A stretch of DNA of 64,000 nucleotides from Anastrepha obliqua (GCF_027943255.1 NC_072893.1:98587784-98651783), one strand, 5' to 3'; shown: positions 43,319 to 55,330, counted from the first letter of the stretch. Notes: generated from the letters alone by a model not told the origin. Numbers and translations are program-made.

Positions 43319-44475
43319 CAGGTGGCGCTAAAGTAATCCTCCTATCAGAAAATGCTATACATTTTGCGATTGGCCCCTAATGTCAGTTCTGTTTTGACAT
43401 TTGTGTAGTAAACATATGCGAAATACACGTTAATAAACAATGTTACGCTACACTGCTCCAGAAGGCAGAATATTGCTGACTATTTATTTGACCAATAATC
43501 GGTCGGTGACTTTGGCACAACGTGAGTTTCGTCGCAAATTTCCTCGCCTACTGGTGAAACACTGCGACGTTTAGCCGCTCGCCTCGAAGAGACTGACACA
43601 ACACGAGATGCTGCTAGGCGTGGCAGACCCCGGAGTAGCCGTTCTGCAGAGAATATTGCTGCTGTAGCCGAGGATGTCATGGAAGCGCCGTCGACATCGA
43701 CCAGACGACGTGCCATGCAAATGGGTATCAGTCGACGGTCTTTACAACGAATTTTGGCACAAGATTTGAAGATGTTTTCCTACAAAGTCCAGACGGTGCA
43801 TCAGCTGTTAGCTGCTGACCGCCAATCGCGTCTAACATACGCTCAAGCCATCCTTAATCACCACCAAGAGGAAGATGATTTTTCATCAAAAATAATTATG
43901 AGTGATGAGGCCCATTTCCATCTTAGCGGGTACGTAAATAAGCGAAATTTACGCTTCTGGGGCACTGAAAATCCGCGTGTAACCCACGAAGAGCTATTAC
44001 ACCCGTTCAAAGTCACTGTATGGTGAGCTGTTTTCGCTGGAGACGTCATCGGACCTTTTTTCTTCGAAGACATCTCGGGCCAAACGGTTACTGTGAATGG
44101 TGAGCGCTACAGAGCAATGATCAACGAGTTCTTTTTGCCGCAACTTGATGAATTGGGATTGGAAAACATGTGGTTCCAACAGGACGGTTCAACGGCACAC
44201 ACTGCACGTGCCACAACCGATATGCTTAAGGATGCATTTCCCGGGCGCCTAATCTCCCGTTTTGGCGATTTGCACTGGCCAGCAAGATCGCCTGATTTAA
44301 CCGCTCCAGACTTCTTTTTGTGGGGCTTTTTGAAATCGCGGGTTTATATCAACAAGCCTCAGACTCTTGCAGCTCTGAAAGACAATATCCGTCAAGAATG
44401 TGAGGACCTATCGCCGGAAGTTTTGGCCAAAGTGATGGAAATAGCCATAAAAAGGGCTCAAATGGCAATCAACTG
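43319..44475 (+). pseudogene. DD41D mariner transposase, third lineage
   Basis: Plus strand. A likely start MLRYTAPEG at 43440, then frameshifts in the DNA-binding region. 43679-44026 reads SRRSLQRILAQDLKMFSYKV and IIMSDEAHFHLSGYVN (first Asp) up to KVTVW, then TGA. 44093-44475 reads WFQQDGSTAHTA (second Asp) and WPARSPDLTAPDFFLWG (third Asp), 41 residues apart. The C-terminus is cut at about 44475, where another mariner in opposite orientation begins. Sequence differs clearly from the copies at 9 kb and 37 kb. Confidence 0.82.
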
Positions 44476-45286
44476 TAGCTTTATTATAAAGATAAGGGTT
44501 TGCCATTATGTTTTAAAAATGATTCCAGCCGAGAGGCCCAATTTTCGACCACTTTTTGCAGCAATTGGGGCCGTATGTCAGCAATAACGCGCCGAATATT
44601 CTCTTCCAAGATGCCAATCGCCTCGGGCTTATCTGCGTAGACAAGCGACTTCACATAGCCCCACAAGAAATAGTCCAGCGGTGTTATATCGCACGATCTT
44701 GCAGGCCACGCCACAGGTCCACGGCGCGAGATAATGCGCTCACCAAAAGCTTTCTTCAATAAATCGATTGTTGCGTTGGCTGTATGGCATGTCTTGTTGG
44801 AACCAAAGGTCGTCCACATCAACATCGTCCAATTCAGGCACGAAAAAGTCATTAATCATGGCTCTATAGCGCTCTCCATTGACTGCAACATTATGGCCGG
44901 CTTCATTTTTAAAGAAATATGGACCAATGATTCCCTCTGCCCATAGAGCACACCAAACAGTGACTTTTTGAGGATGTAACGGCGTCTCAGCAATGGCTTG
45001 TGGATTATGTTCACTCCAAATGTGACAATTTTGCTTATTGACATACCCATTCAACCAAAAGTGAGCTTCATCGCTGAACAAAATTTTCTTCGATGCGTCG
45101 CGCGAACCGAACCATTATTTTCGTAATAAATTTGCACGATTTGCAAACGTTGTTCAGGTGTAAGTCTATTCATTATGAAATGGCAAACCAAACTGAGCAT
45201 AATTCAAGTGACAGCTGTCAAAAAGACCATCTACGAAAAAAGTAGTGTCAACTTGAAAACCTAACCTCTAAAAAAAACACCCTTTA
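44476..45286 (-). pseudogene. DD41D mariner transposase, convergent copy, deleted
   Basis: Minus strand, from an end reading AAAGGGTGTTTTTTTT at about 45284. N-terminus MNRLTPEQRLQIVQIYYENN near 45173 is joined by a deletion to KILFSDEAHFWLNGYVNKQN (first Asp). A short deletion breaks the frame after WFQQDMPYSQ: the second Asp motif is damaged (QQD retained). The third Asp motif is WPARSCDITPLDYFLWGYVK. The end is also deleted, since IIFKT appears out of frame. Related to the copies at 5.7 kb and 63.8 kb. Confidence 0.8.
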
Positions 45287-47375
45287 CCTATCGGACATTG
45301 TTATTAAAGTAATATTTTTGATTGCTGTCGTTGTATTTGTTTATGTGAGTTCTTTTTGCAGTGGTTTAATGACCGCATTGTATAGTAAAAGTTTGTTGGA
45401 AATACTGAGCTTAGAATTTCTACCTACTATCCAATGCATTTGTCGAAATTGTTCCTTTATTTGTTTTATTTTGAGTCCAGATGGATTCCAAGATATTTTG
45501 CAGATGTTTCAATTAATATATTTTTATTGTTGAGCTTAATCGGCATAGCAGCAACCTTGTCGTATATATTAATATACTTGTTACTGCTCCATTTGTTAAA
45601 CAACTTTACATTGTTGGTGTGCATCTGTATTTGGTTGTTGCGGTTGAGAGGTTTTTGTCAGATGACGGTAAAATTGTGTCGTCTGTAAATGTTGCTATAG
45701 TAGTCATCTGGGAGTGGTATGTCAAAGGTAAATAAGACGTGTAGCAGTAGTCCTAGAACGCTGCCTTGATGAACTTCTACTGTTATTGGATGTATATGTG
45801 AGTATTTATTATTGTATTTAATGTAGAAGCATCTATCAGTAAGGTAACTCTTGATAATTAAATATTAGTCCAGTGGTAATATTGTCCTAATTTTATGCAA
45901 GAGACCTTTGTGCCAAACTTTGTCAAAAGCTTTTGCGATGTCCAAAAAACACAGTATCATTTATTTTCCATATCTGAAATAATTTTTTTTGTAACTCGAT
46001 GTATATATATGGTCAATAGTTGAATGTTTTTTTCGAAAACCGAATTGATGATCTGGAATGATATTTTTCGTGTCAAGATTTGGGTAATTCTGTAGTGTAA
46101 AAGTTTTTCAGCGATTTCAGATATAGGCAGAAGTAGGCTTAAAGGTCGATATGAAGTTAAAGCTTTTGGATTTTTATCCGGTTTTGGTAGCGCAATGATT
46201 TCTGCGACTTTCCATACTTTTGGGAAGTATTGTAAACGGAGCATACTGTTAAACACGTTTTGCTTTGCTTTATGTTTAATTCTAGTTTTGATGCATAATA
46301 TCACTTTTTGTGTGCTTGTCTTTCTAATTTTTGTGATGTTATCAGTATTAACATTATTAATCGTGTCAATTTGTTTATCTTCGTCGTTCAATAGGACTTT
46401 TTCAAAATCATTTCCCAAAGTCGCTGCTTTTTCATCCTTTATAAAAGCCCATGTGTTGTCAGCTTTTCTAAGTGGGGGTTGATGCTTTATCTGGTTTTTA
46501 AGTTTTTTTGTACATTTGCACAAGGAATAATTTATATCATATGTAGGAGTTACATTTTTTAAATATTTTTCAATCTCATTATTTTTTATGTCTCATGAAC
46601 AAGACTTCAATTTTTTTGTGGATAAGTTTAACCTCTGTTTGTTTGCAGGAAATCTGGTTGTTGCCATCTTTTTCTCAATTTTCGTTTTTCCTTGATTTGC
46701 TTTTTAATGAAAATGTCATTTGAAAAGTTTTGTGCGCTATATTTTTGCTGCGGTGTGAATCTGAATCTTGCGTCTATGTCATTAAAACGTGTACAAAGGT
46801 GTACTGAGAATTAGTTTTTGGGAGACGTGCTTTCGTACTCATCCCAATCGGTCCTCTTTGTAAATATTTGGGGTGTTGTCTCTGTGGGGTAAATTTTTGA
46901 TGTGTAGTTAAGTATTATCGGCGTGTGGTCAGAAGATAATTCGAAACTTGATTTAAGCTTCAGCTGGTTAGGTTAATATTTTTAGTTGTACAGAAGTCGA
47001 TTAAATTAAATATAAATATTTTTAGTTATACAGAATTAGATAAAAAAATCTGAAATTGAAACATCCGAAGGTCAGTAAGTTGGTGCACCCGTGCTTATAA
47101 ATCTGCATTTGTTTTATGGATTGCGTTAATTAAATATAAGTACATATATACCATTTTTATTAGTCAACCTTGAACCCCAGTCAGTATGCTTTGCATTTAA
47201 GCCTCCTCCAGTAATGAATCTGTTGTTTAATGTCTTAAAATAATCATCATATTGATCAATTTTTCTGTAAATTAAAAACCGCTTCAGCTCTAAATATTTC
47301 CGAATTAGTCCATTTGCATTCCAGATAAGAATTTTTGTAGTATTACTTTCGTCCATTCGAGCTATAAATTAACAT
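45287..47375 (-). pseudogene. Jockey-like LINE H, minus strand
   Basis: Read from 47356: MDESNTTKILIWNANGLIRK is the endonuclease start; GGGLNAKHTDWGSRLTNKNG follows. The RT region, 46523-45957, reads NDFEKVLLNDEDKQIDTINN, LQYFPKVWKVAEIIALPKPD, LTSYRPLSLLLPISEIAEKL. Near 45650-45720 the active-site region reads ATFTDDTI in place of FADDTA. The rest, toward 45290, is degraded. Endonuclease middle and RT linker contain large gaps. Confidence 0.75.
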
Positions 47376-47640
47376 TGTTATTATGTTCATCATATTACTC
47401 GTAGTTAGTCATTTGGCTGATTAAAGTTTGTTCATGTCTTTGATTTCATCAATACCTTTGTTGTTTTGCGGTTTGATAGTTAGTTCTCATTATATTACCT
47501 GTGGATTTGATGGGGCTATTCCATCAGCATAACTTAAACCTGGTATCACTGTTGATTTTGTGATGTTTGGATTTAGTTTGTGATAGCTTCCTTTTTGCAT
47601 AATGGTAGGAATCGTTGGATTTTTATGGCTTTATATATTT
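47376..47640. other. Non-coding stretch between two LINE remnants
   Basis: AT-rich, no coding sequence; may be the 5' leader of the adjacent minus-strand LINE. Confidence 0.35.
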
Positions 47641-48190
47641 CGCAGCCTTTGTATCATAAGGAAAATCTTGGGGCTGTAACCCTAGAATCCTGAGATGGAT
47701 GTACATCATGATAATAAGACCAATGAGGGCATATGGAGGGGTGGCTTGGACATCTAGAGTCACTTTCTTGACAGCGCGGGCAGCTCTAACTAAGCTTCAG
47801 CGCTTAGCATACATGCGCATCACGGATGAAGGTGTTGCTCGAGTTTATACTGCTCCATACAGTCATTCAGCAATCAGCCAAGCGTACCCTGCTGAATATT
47901 ACCTGCAAAGGTTTCGGGAGAGGAAAAGTGTTGTCATCTAAAAACATAGAAGGGCTAAAGCTGCAGCTCCCACTCACCCAGCTACCCAGAGATGATATCA
48001 CTAAGGTGATCAAATTTGAAAAGAAGTTCAGCATTGAACTGAACAATATGTTGAACTTGAGTATACCTGAATTTGAAAAGAAATTCCCAGCACTGGTACA
48101 CAGATGGCTCGAAGACCCTAGAAGGCATATGCGCTAAAATTTAGACCGAGGGCACAAAAGGCCGAAGAGCCAATCTCATTCACACATGTA
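47640..48190 (+). pseudogene. R1/LOA-like LINE, RT thumb and 3' part
   Basis: MYIMIIRPMRAYGGVAWTSR and LTKLQRLAYMRITD at 47699-47850 correspond to the conserved (I)RP...YG...W and LQR.A...ITG motifs after the RT core. A frameshift follows, then 47941-48137 continues KNIEGLKLQLPL. Ends near a TATCTATCTATC microsatellite at 48190. RT core missing upstream. Confidence 0.65.
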
Positions 48191-48934
48191 TCTATCTATC
48201 TATGATGAAACGACTTGTGCAGGATGATTTGTAATCAAATGTATTACCCTTTCAATTATGACTATTTTATCTTTTAGGGCTGGTAAACGCACCTATTGTT
48301 TGCAATACTCTTATTAGATGAAATTCAAGGTGAAAGTACTAAGTATTTCTGCTTCAACAAAATTACGGCGGTCAAATCAAATTTATGAATGAAAGAGTTT
48401 TTGTTACATTAAAGAACATTTTAGAATACTAAAACGATTATCGCGTTGCGCATGCTGCTGCTTCTCCATCTATGAAGGTATTTTGCATTTGTAGGTGCAA
48501 TATTTTGGAATTTCGACCGGTAGATGACAAAAGCACACGGAAGCAAGAAGGGTAGCACGGAAGTACTATGTTGTATGCTTGTATGCGTTCACTTTCCAGT
48601 CTTTCTCGATGAAAATTGCTAACTTAGAAATTTACTTCTAGAATTGTCGCGAGTTTGGTGAACGTAATTTTTTTGCTTTGGCAATTGGGGTCCGGTGCTT
48701 GTGTAAATACATATGTATGCACATGGGCTGTAATAAATTGATGCCTGCATATAAATTACATTTGTGCGTCCATACAAACACATGTATGAATATAGTATAT
48801 ATGCATATACATATGTACGTACGTTTAGCGTATACTTTCTCAGTGCGTAGACCTCAGCGGCTACGCCGCTTAATTTGTGTCGATTTCTTTTTATTTATAC
48901 ATAGGTGCAAAGACATCGTTTCTCACCTCTAGAA
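48191..48934. other. Non-coding stretch, no element recognised
   Basis: Rich in CATATG/TGTATG words near 48700-48830. The 84-codon frame at 48678-48932 looks like low-complexity chance sequence. Confidence 0.35.
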
Positions 48935-49298
48935 CGAGGAGACATGTTTTGCTCTTCCACCTCGTTCGCCAGATTTGACTGCGCCCGACTTCTTTTTATG
49001 GGGATATTTAAAAGACAAAGTGTATCTTAATAAAGCAGAGACTATTAGACAGCTGAAGAAAAATATTCGAGATGAAATACTGAGCCGTCAACCAGAAACA
49101 TTATGTGGTGTAATGGAAAACGCGTTAAAAAGAGCCAATCTTTGTATCGACAAAAATTGTGGATATTTGTCTGATGTAATATTTCATACATAATTTCCAT
49201 AAAATATATTCCATGTATAAAAACAATTAACCAAAAGAAATGATTATTGCAAAAGTTATTTGTGTTTAACATTAGTAGGTCTTATTTGGCCCACCCTG
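48935..49298 (+). pseudogene. DD41D mariner, C-terminal fragment with 3' end
   Basis: LPPRSPDLTAPDFFLWGYLK contains the third catalytic Asp; the frame continues VYLNKAETIRQLKKNIRDEI and ends GYLSDVIFHT (stop at 49191). The 3' terminal repeat TTATTTGGCCCACCCTG ends at 49298, followed by TA. The 5' end and the first two aspartates are gone. Another lineage of the same subfamily. Confidence 0.82.
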
Positions 49299-49439
49299 TA
49301 CAACCAGTGCCTTCAAATTTTAGTAAAAATCGTGCTTTGTCCTGATATTTCGCTCTGCTATAAAATCACTATAAGTACAATAAATTAAGTGAATAAAATT
49401 AAAAAATATCATGTCATGAACATTAGTATTTAATAAAAA

Positions 49440-50150
49440 TCACAAAGTAATATCAATCCGTCAGGGTAAATTCTTTTTTGAGTAGTTTTTTACAGTCCGG
49501 ATACAATTTTCTATGTTCCTGGACGCAGCGCAACAAGAACTGTTGATAAGTCCGTTAAAATCTTGCATTAATTTAACAGCACTTTCAGCAGTATTATCTG
49601 AAGAAGATACATCTTCCTTTAGAAAGCTGTCATGGATCTGCAGTCTTGAAAGGAATTCTTTGCTCTTTTCTGATACGAAATCATTCAGTGCTTTATCTGA
49701 AAAAAAAACCTTAAATAACAGTTCAGTTCTTTCTTCGGCGAATAATAACGTTGGCTAAAATCTGAGGTTTTCTCACTGTTGAAGTCGGCAATTAATTTTT
49801 TTTCAGTTTGGTTATCAACGCCATCATCAAACAGTGAGAGAAGGACTATCTCTTCACATGAATACCACAAGTGATGACTAAACTTGCTTATAGAAAAAAA
49901 TGAAGAAATGTTTTGTCAACTTTTTCGTACCTTTTTAACTTCTTCAAGAAGCGCAAATCTATGTTAGATGCTTTGGTCGCCACTGTGCATTCGAGCCACG
50001 CTTTAACATATAGCATCACGACAAATAAGCAAATATCTTGTAGAGCCTTTTTGTCCTTCGCCGTCATTCTGCATTTTGACTGAAGTAAACATATTTTTAA
50101 AGAATAGATTGCTCTCGCCATCCATCGCCATTTTTTTTGTTTTCTTTTGG
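49440..50150 (-). pseudogene. Unclassified transposon-type protein, C-terminal part
   Basis: Minus strand, from 50150: RWMARAIYSLKICLLQSKCR, MTAKDKKALQDICLFVVMLY, VKAWLECTVATKASNIDLRF, then after a frameshift HLWYSCEEIVLLSLFDDGVD. This is a multi-copy arthropod protein family that I associate with a DNA transposon but cannot name. Its N-terminal partner is at 55153-55320, in the same orientation and order. The two halves are separated by the BEL/Pao element, and the middle part of the protein is missing. Confidence 0.6.
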
Positions 50151-50689
50151 CGGGACAGACTAACAAGTACAGCACTCAGACACAATTCAGTCCATTGTAC
50201 TGCACTCGGCTTCCCTTTTTCTCTGACGAAAATTTCGCCGGGCAGGCAGCTGTGTTGGACTTTTTGTCGAGGCGCCGATAAGGACGTGGCTTAGCAGAAC
50301 CTGTTCCCGCCACATTGACTGGCGCTAAGACTGTGCTCGAGAGCGAGACAGTTTGGGAACGCCCGTGCCCGCCGAGTACTCGGTAGCTTCTGTGGGTGTC
50401 ACTTTCGCCGGTCGAGGTCTAACACAGACGCAGAAGGGTCGGCAGAGCCACATGAGGATTTCTCCCGGATGGACCTTGCCCACCGCTTTCTCCTTTCCCT
50501 CCTAGTCACGCTCTTCGATTTGCTGGCTTCTTTGGGAGGTCGTGCCGCCACCGCAGTCACCTCACAACTCAGGCCCTCCGAAACTGGGAAACGTTTTTCA
50601 ATCATTGGGAAAGCAACCCCCGTCTCTTCCAGGATGCGCCCTCGCTCATACTCATGAGAGACTATCAGTTAATTTTTAAAATCAAACGT

Positions 50690-51452
50690 TTAACATGTCG
50701 CTTAGTCCAGGTAATGGTATCTTCATTAGAGGCGATTCACCGAATACTGCACCAACGAGTGGGCAACTGTCTTCAGATCGCGTGTCGTTTTGGCAGCAAT
50801 TATGGAATCAGTGGGAGATTTAATAGCAACGTTCACCGTCGCTCACACCAGTTTGGAGGAAATAGACTTTGAGTCTATGGCCAGTGACCTGCCCTGCAAA
50901 TTCGATGCTACATTAGTGACACTTAAGGCGAACCTGCAACGAGAGATTGGGAGACGTAACACAAGTCAGCACTGCTCGACATTTAGAGCGAACACTGGTG
51001 ACTCGTCGATCATCGTGAATGCCAATCGTTCTCGCTTGCCTTTGCTAATGCTGCCTAAATTTAGTGGCACCTACACCAAGGGGAGCAACTTCTCTATGTT
51101 CACCTCCGTCATTAACAACGATGGCGACCTAACGCAAAGCGATAAGCTGCAATACCTGCGATCCTGTTTGAGTGGTGCTGCTTTGGACACTATCCAATCT
51201 CTGAAGATAAACGAAACTAATTATAAAAATGCCCTAGATTTACTCAAAAAACGTTTTGATAACAAGCTAATTTTATTTAAGACACACATCAGACAGATCT
51301 TTGGGCTGGGAAGGGCAGGTGCTTCCGTAAGCAAGCTGCGGGAGTTGACGGACAAGGTTACATCACACATACGCGCGTTGCAGTCATGCATCATAGTGGA
51401 ATTACTAGTCCAGTTGGACAAGGCTACTCAATCCAAGTGGGAAGAAAATTAA
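50690..51452 (+). pseudogene. BEL/Pao gag (DUF1759-type)
   Basis: The frame 50790-51452 contains LPKFSGTYTKGSNFSMFTSV and LQYLRSCLSGAALDTIQSLK, the hallmark of Pao-family gag. The reading before it (from 50695, MSLSPGNGIF) is in another frame, and the frame ends at a stop at 51450. The nucleocapsid follows at 51507-51830: CAFCRCPDHRIYRC and, one frame on, CLNCLKGGHQIWIHC, two CCHC zinc knuckles. Confidence 0.82.
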
Positions 51453-51956
51453 TCTAGCAACGAACGGCCGTCGTGGGATCAGTTAGTTGAATTTGTTGGA
51501 AAAGCGGTGTCGTACCCTCGAAAATGTGGAGCATGCCAAACGGATCATGTTGACAAAAACGTCAAGACTGTGAGTACAAATAAAAGAAAATCATTTGTCG
51601 TTTCGAATGCCTCAGTAGGTGGTTGCGCGTTTTGTCGGTGCCCTGATCATAGAATTTATCGCTGTCAGCGATTTTCCTATCTTTCTCCAAACCTTCGCTG
51701 AAAAGAAGCCAAGAAACTCTCGCTTTGCCTTAATTGTCTAAAGGGTGGTCATCAGATCTGGATCCATTGCAAATCTGGATCCTGTAGAGCTTGTCAACTG
51801 AAACACCATATGCTTTTGCATTTTGACCGCACATAATCTGCTTCAACTTCTATACCAGGCTCAGTCACGCAACCACCCGAACTGCAATCAAACACCATAT
51901 CTGCAACATTATCTGTCGCTGGGCATGCCGTTACTTCGAGATCTCCATCTGATGCT

Positions 51957-52235
51957 GTGCTTCTAGCTACTGCAGTAATTTTTGTCAAAAATCGTACTGG
52001 TACCTTCGTGCCATGCCGGGCGCTTTTGGACTCGGGTTCCCAGTTTCACTTTATTACAAATCGTTTTACTAATCAATTAGAACTTCGTAGGACCAAATAT
52101 TCGGCGGCAGTTTCGGGCATCAGGGATGCCAACCTGTCAACTGAAGGCTATTCGGTCGATGTTGTACCTACTGAAGTCGCGGGCTTTAGATTTCTCAACG
52201 CACATCAAACTCGTCGTTGTTCAAACAATCACTGA
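51957..52235 (+). pseudogene. BEL/Pao aspartic protease
   Basis: CRALLDSGSQFHFIT contains the LDSGSQ active site typical of the BEL/Pao (A17-type) protease. The frame shifts after VDVVPTEVAG and continues at 52126-52734 into the linker to RT (PNFNLPQRTDLFIGARLFFK; the LLGRVISGG motif). Confidence 0.8.
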
Positions 52236-52239
52236 CAAT

Positions 52240-53540
52240 CAGCCTGGTTTTTCAGTGAGAATCGCGGACTGGAACGTCCCTTCGAACATTCAACTAGCTG
52301 ATCCCAATTTCAACTTACCTCAGCGTACTGACTTGTTTATCGGAGCAAGACTATTTTTTAAACTTCTTTGCGTTGGACAGATACAGTTGGCGCCCGGATT
52401 TCCAGTTCTTCAAAAAACTCTTCTCGGTCGGGTGATATCAGGTGGTGGTCAACAGACCTCTAAGCTTTCGTCATTTGTGGCCAATCAAAGGTCTTTGAGA
52501 GACATCGACTCTTATACCCGACTAGACGATTTGGTACGTCGCTTCTGGGAAGTAGATCACATTTTTGAGCCAATCACTAAAACAATAAGGGAGGTGCTCG
52601 ACTGCGAGGCACATTTTCAGCAAAATGTTTCGCGTTTAACCTCAGGCGAGTATTATGTTCGCTTACCTTTGAAACTCGGCACAGAATCATTGGCGAATCA
52701 TACACACAGTCATACACAAAGCGACGATTTGTGAGCCTTGAGCGGAAGTTAACTAACAATATCGATTAAAAGCTAAAGTACTCGGCATTTATATAGGAGT
52801 ACGTTGAGTTGAATCACATGTCAGTGGTCACCGACGCTGAGGGCCATGAATGCAAATATTTTTTACCACATCACTGCGTTGTCAAGGAAGATAGCTCCAC
52901 AACAAAGCTTAGGGTCGTTTTTGATGGTTCTGCCGTCACAACTTCGGGCCTTTCATTAAACGAGATACTAATGGCGGGGCCGACCATTTAACCCAAACTT
53001 TTCGATATACTTATTCGCTTTCGCACGTTTCCCGTTGCACTTACTCGAGACATTTGCAAAATGTATCGTTGCGTTCGCGTCCCTGCACCCGACAACATGT
53101 TGCAGAGCATTTTGTGGCGGGACTCCCCCGAATCGGACATCAAGATTTATAAGCTTGCGTTCCTAGCTTAAAGGGCAATGCATCAACTAGCCTCCGATTA
53201 GTCCTCGTCTTACCCCTTGGGTTCGCAAATTGTCAAACGTGATTTTTACGTAGATGCCCTCATCTCCGGAGGAAACTCAGTTGAAAAAGTACGCGCGATA
53301 TTGCATCAAACCACCAGTCTCCTTGCCCGTGGAAATTTTCATCTCCGGAAATGGTGCTCCAACACAACCTAGACGTTCTTCATCATATTTCTGATGCAGA
53401 AAAGGAAACCTTCCTTAAATTCGATGACGGTAGCAATATTACCAAAACGTTAAGACTCACATGGGATCCCTTTAAAGATAATTTGTTGTTTGGATGCACC
53501 AGAAATTCTAAACGGTCTGCATTATAACAACAGATAGTTA
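52240..53540 (+). pseudogene. BEL/Pao reverse transcriptase, YVDD changed to YVDA
   Basis: 52809-52991 reads YFLPHHCVVKEDSSTTKLRV and VFDGSAVTTSGLSLNE, the start of BEL RT. Later, FPVALTRDICKMYRCVRVP holds the A-motif Asp. At 53241-53270 the active-site box reads DFYVDALISGG: the second Asp of YVDD is Ala (codon GCC at 53256-53258). Stops are present near 52989 and 53170, and a deletion after 53340. Inactive. Confidence 0.8.
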
Positions 53541-53879
53541 CGACCCGCTAGGTTTGATATGCCCCACCCTGACTAGGGCGAAAATTCTGTTACAGCGAAT
53601 GTGGAGAGACAAGATCGATTGGGACGAGAGTCTACCGCTCTCACTGGACACAGATTGGTCGGTCTTTTGCAAAGAACTCGCATATGTGCAGTATTTATCA
53701 TTTCCGCGTTACTATGGGAGCCGCACCCCGAGAACTCTGACAATCAAATTTGTGGAAGCATGGACCCCCGTTCCTGCAAGAAGAAGAGTGTAGTTGGACC
53801 AAGTCCATCGAGCCTCCAACTAAACTCCCGGAAATTCGTCAAAGAGTTCTGGTATCCATGAATAATCGAATCGACATCT

Positions 53880-54395
53880 CGCTTTGAGTTGCCTAAGAAG
53901 CGCAATCCGGCCTCACGAGCTTTCATCGTCACAGGAGTGGACTACTGCGGTCCATTTTATTTCAAGCCCGAAAACCGCAATAAGTCACCCCAGAAATGTT
54001 ATATCAGAGTCTCCATCTGTTTTGCAACCAAGGCCGTGTGGATGGAACTAGTGAGGGACATTTTAACTGGTGCTTTCTTGGAAGCTCTCAAGCGATTTAC
54101 GGCAACACGCGGCATGCCAAGCTGTATTTGGTCAGACAGCGCAACCAATTTCGTAGGCGCTAAGAACGAGTTGAGGGATCTAAAACGCCTACTCCTAACA
54201 GAAGAATACCGCAGCAAGGATCACGTCCATTGCCTCAACAATGGGTTCGACTGGCGATTCATACCACCTCCTTCACCACATTTCGGCGGCTTGGAAAAAT
54301 GGCTAAACAAGACCTGTACCGCACTCTTGGCTATGCAATTCTTGGTTTCGATGAACTGCGTTCTGCGTGGTATGTCAAATCTCTGCTTTAATTAA
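53880..54395 (+). pseudogene. BEL/Pao integrase core
   Basis: 53889-54395 reads GVDYCGPFYFK (first Asp), SICFATKAVWMELVRDI, SCIWSDSATNFVGAKNEL (second Asp) and PPPSPHFGGLEKW, where the third acidic residue is expected near the FGGLWE box; the box is altered to GGLEKW. The tail up to 54400 is frameshifted. Confidence 0.82.
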
Positions 54396-54895
54396 CTCTT
54401 ACACCTCTTGTACCTCTTTCAGAAAATCCAGAAGACCTTGATGTTTTAACTCCTGGCCATTTTCTTATTGGCGGCCCGCTTACAGCTGTTCCTGAGCCTA
54501 ACATCACGCTTTTGAACTACAATCGACTCGGTCACTTGCAGCATGTCACATACTTCTAACAGCTATTTTGGAAACGATGGAGCGAAGAATACCTCACTCT
54601 TCTTCAACAAAGAGCAAAATAGCGCACCCCTCACCTCGATGTGCAAACCAACGATATTGTATGCATTAAGATGAAAATTCAGCGCCTCTTAAGTGGCCCC
54701 TTGCGCGCGTCATAGAAGGCATTACTGGTGAAGACGGTGTTGCACGAGTGGCTGTTCTGCGTACATCCACTGGCCTTACATTTCGAACTGTTACTAAATT
54801 GTGCCTACTTCCGGCTAAGGAATCAGTTGAAAGCCCTGAGCTTTCAATGGAGGGAAGGATGTTGGGAGCAGCACCTGATTTACAGGATATAGTTT
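54396..54895 (+). pseudogene. BEL/Pao C-terminal DUF5641-type domain
   Basis: LTPGHFLIGGPLTAVPEPNI at about 54445-54510, WSEEYLTLLQQR, and near the end RVAVLRTSTGLTFRTVTKLC with LLP. These are the typical motifs of the domain that follows the integrase in BEL/Pao pol. Stops and a small gap near 54610 and 54710. Confidence 0.78.
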
Positions 54896-55110
54896 AATTG
54901 TATAGCTTTAATATCTTAGTTTAGTATTGTAGTCTAATTTATACTATTGTAATATTTTTTACTCGTTACATCTGTAGAAACTTGAATTTCGACATCAGCT
55001 GGGACAGGTGAACCTTAGCAATTGTAAAAAGAACAACAACGATCGGGTAAATCTTAAATCGGAAAATAAATTATAAAGTTGTATGAAAATAAAAGTGTTT
55101 TAATTAATTA

Positions 55111-55330
55111 TAAAATTAATAGCTGCCAAAAAAGCTTGGTGGCCGAACAAGACTTGTTGAGACGGCCTTAGCTTGATGTTTTTCAGAAGAACTCTCCATT
55201 TTTGGCACTGCAAGAAGCTGTTCTCTATCGTCAATCGCAGTAATAACTGGCAAGCATTCTTCTTTGGAACTTCGTACATCTAACCCGGGCAATAGTTTCC
55301 CATCCCAGTGGAACAATGGAGCACTAATAA
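55111..55330 (-). pseudogene. Unclassified transposon-type protein, N-terminal part
   Basis: Minus strand from 55316: FHWDGKLLPGLDVRSSKEEC, LPVITAIDDREQLLAVPKME and SSSEKHQAKAVSTSLV, after which homology stops at about 55153. The HWDGKLLP motif is characteristic of the same arthropod transposon family as 49440-50150. The order N-term (right) to C-term (left) fits one element cut by the BEL/Pao insertion. Confidence 0.62.

Larger units (their letters stand above)
50151..55110 (+). mobile_element. BEL/Pao LTR retrotransposon, degenerate
   Basis: Plus strand gag, protease, RT, integrase and a C-terminal DUF5641-type domain in the order of BEL/Pao elements, from about 50700 to 54895. Frameshifts and stops separate the blocks. 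No pair of long terminal repeats could be seen by eye on either side, so the LTRs may be lost or strongly diverged; the limits given are those of the interruption of the flanking transposon protein. No envelope-like frame was seen. Confidence 0.8.

Noticed and set aside
48678..48932. 84-codon ORF rich in Cys, His and Met
   Set aside because: Composed of TGTATG/CATATG simple words; the cysteines and histidines have no regular spacing.
49513..49758. Plus-strand 81-codon ORF
   Set aside because: Shadow of the minus-strand transposon protein whose motifs (HLWYSCEEIV and following) are on the other strand.
50151..54895. Endogenous retrovirus with envelope gene
   Set aside because: The domain order and motifs are those of BEL/Pao retrotransposons and no envelope-like frame follows the integrase.
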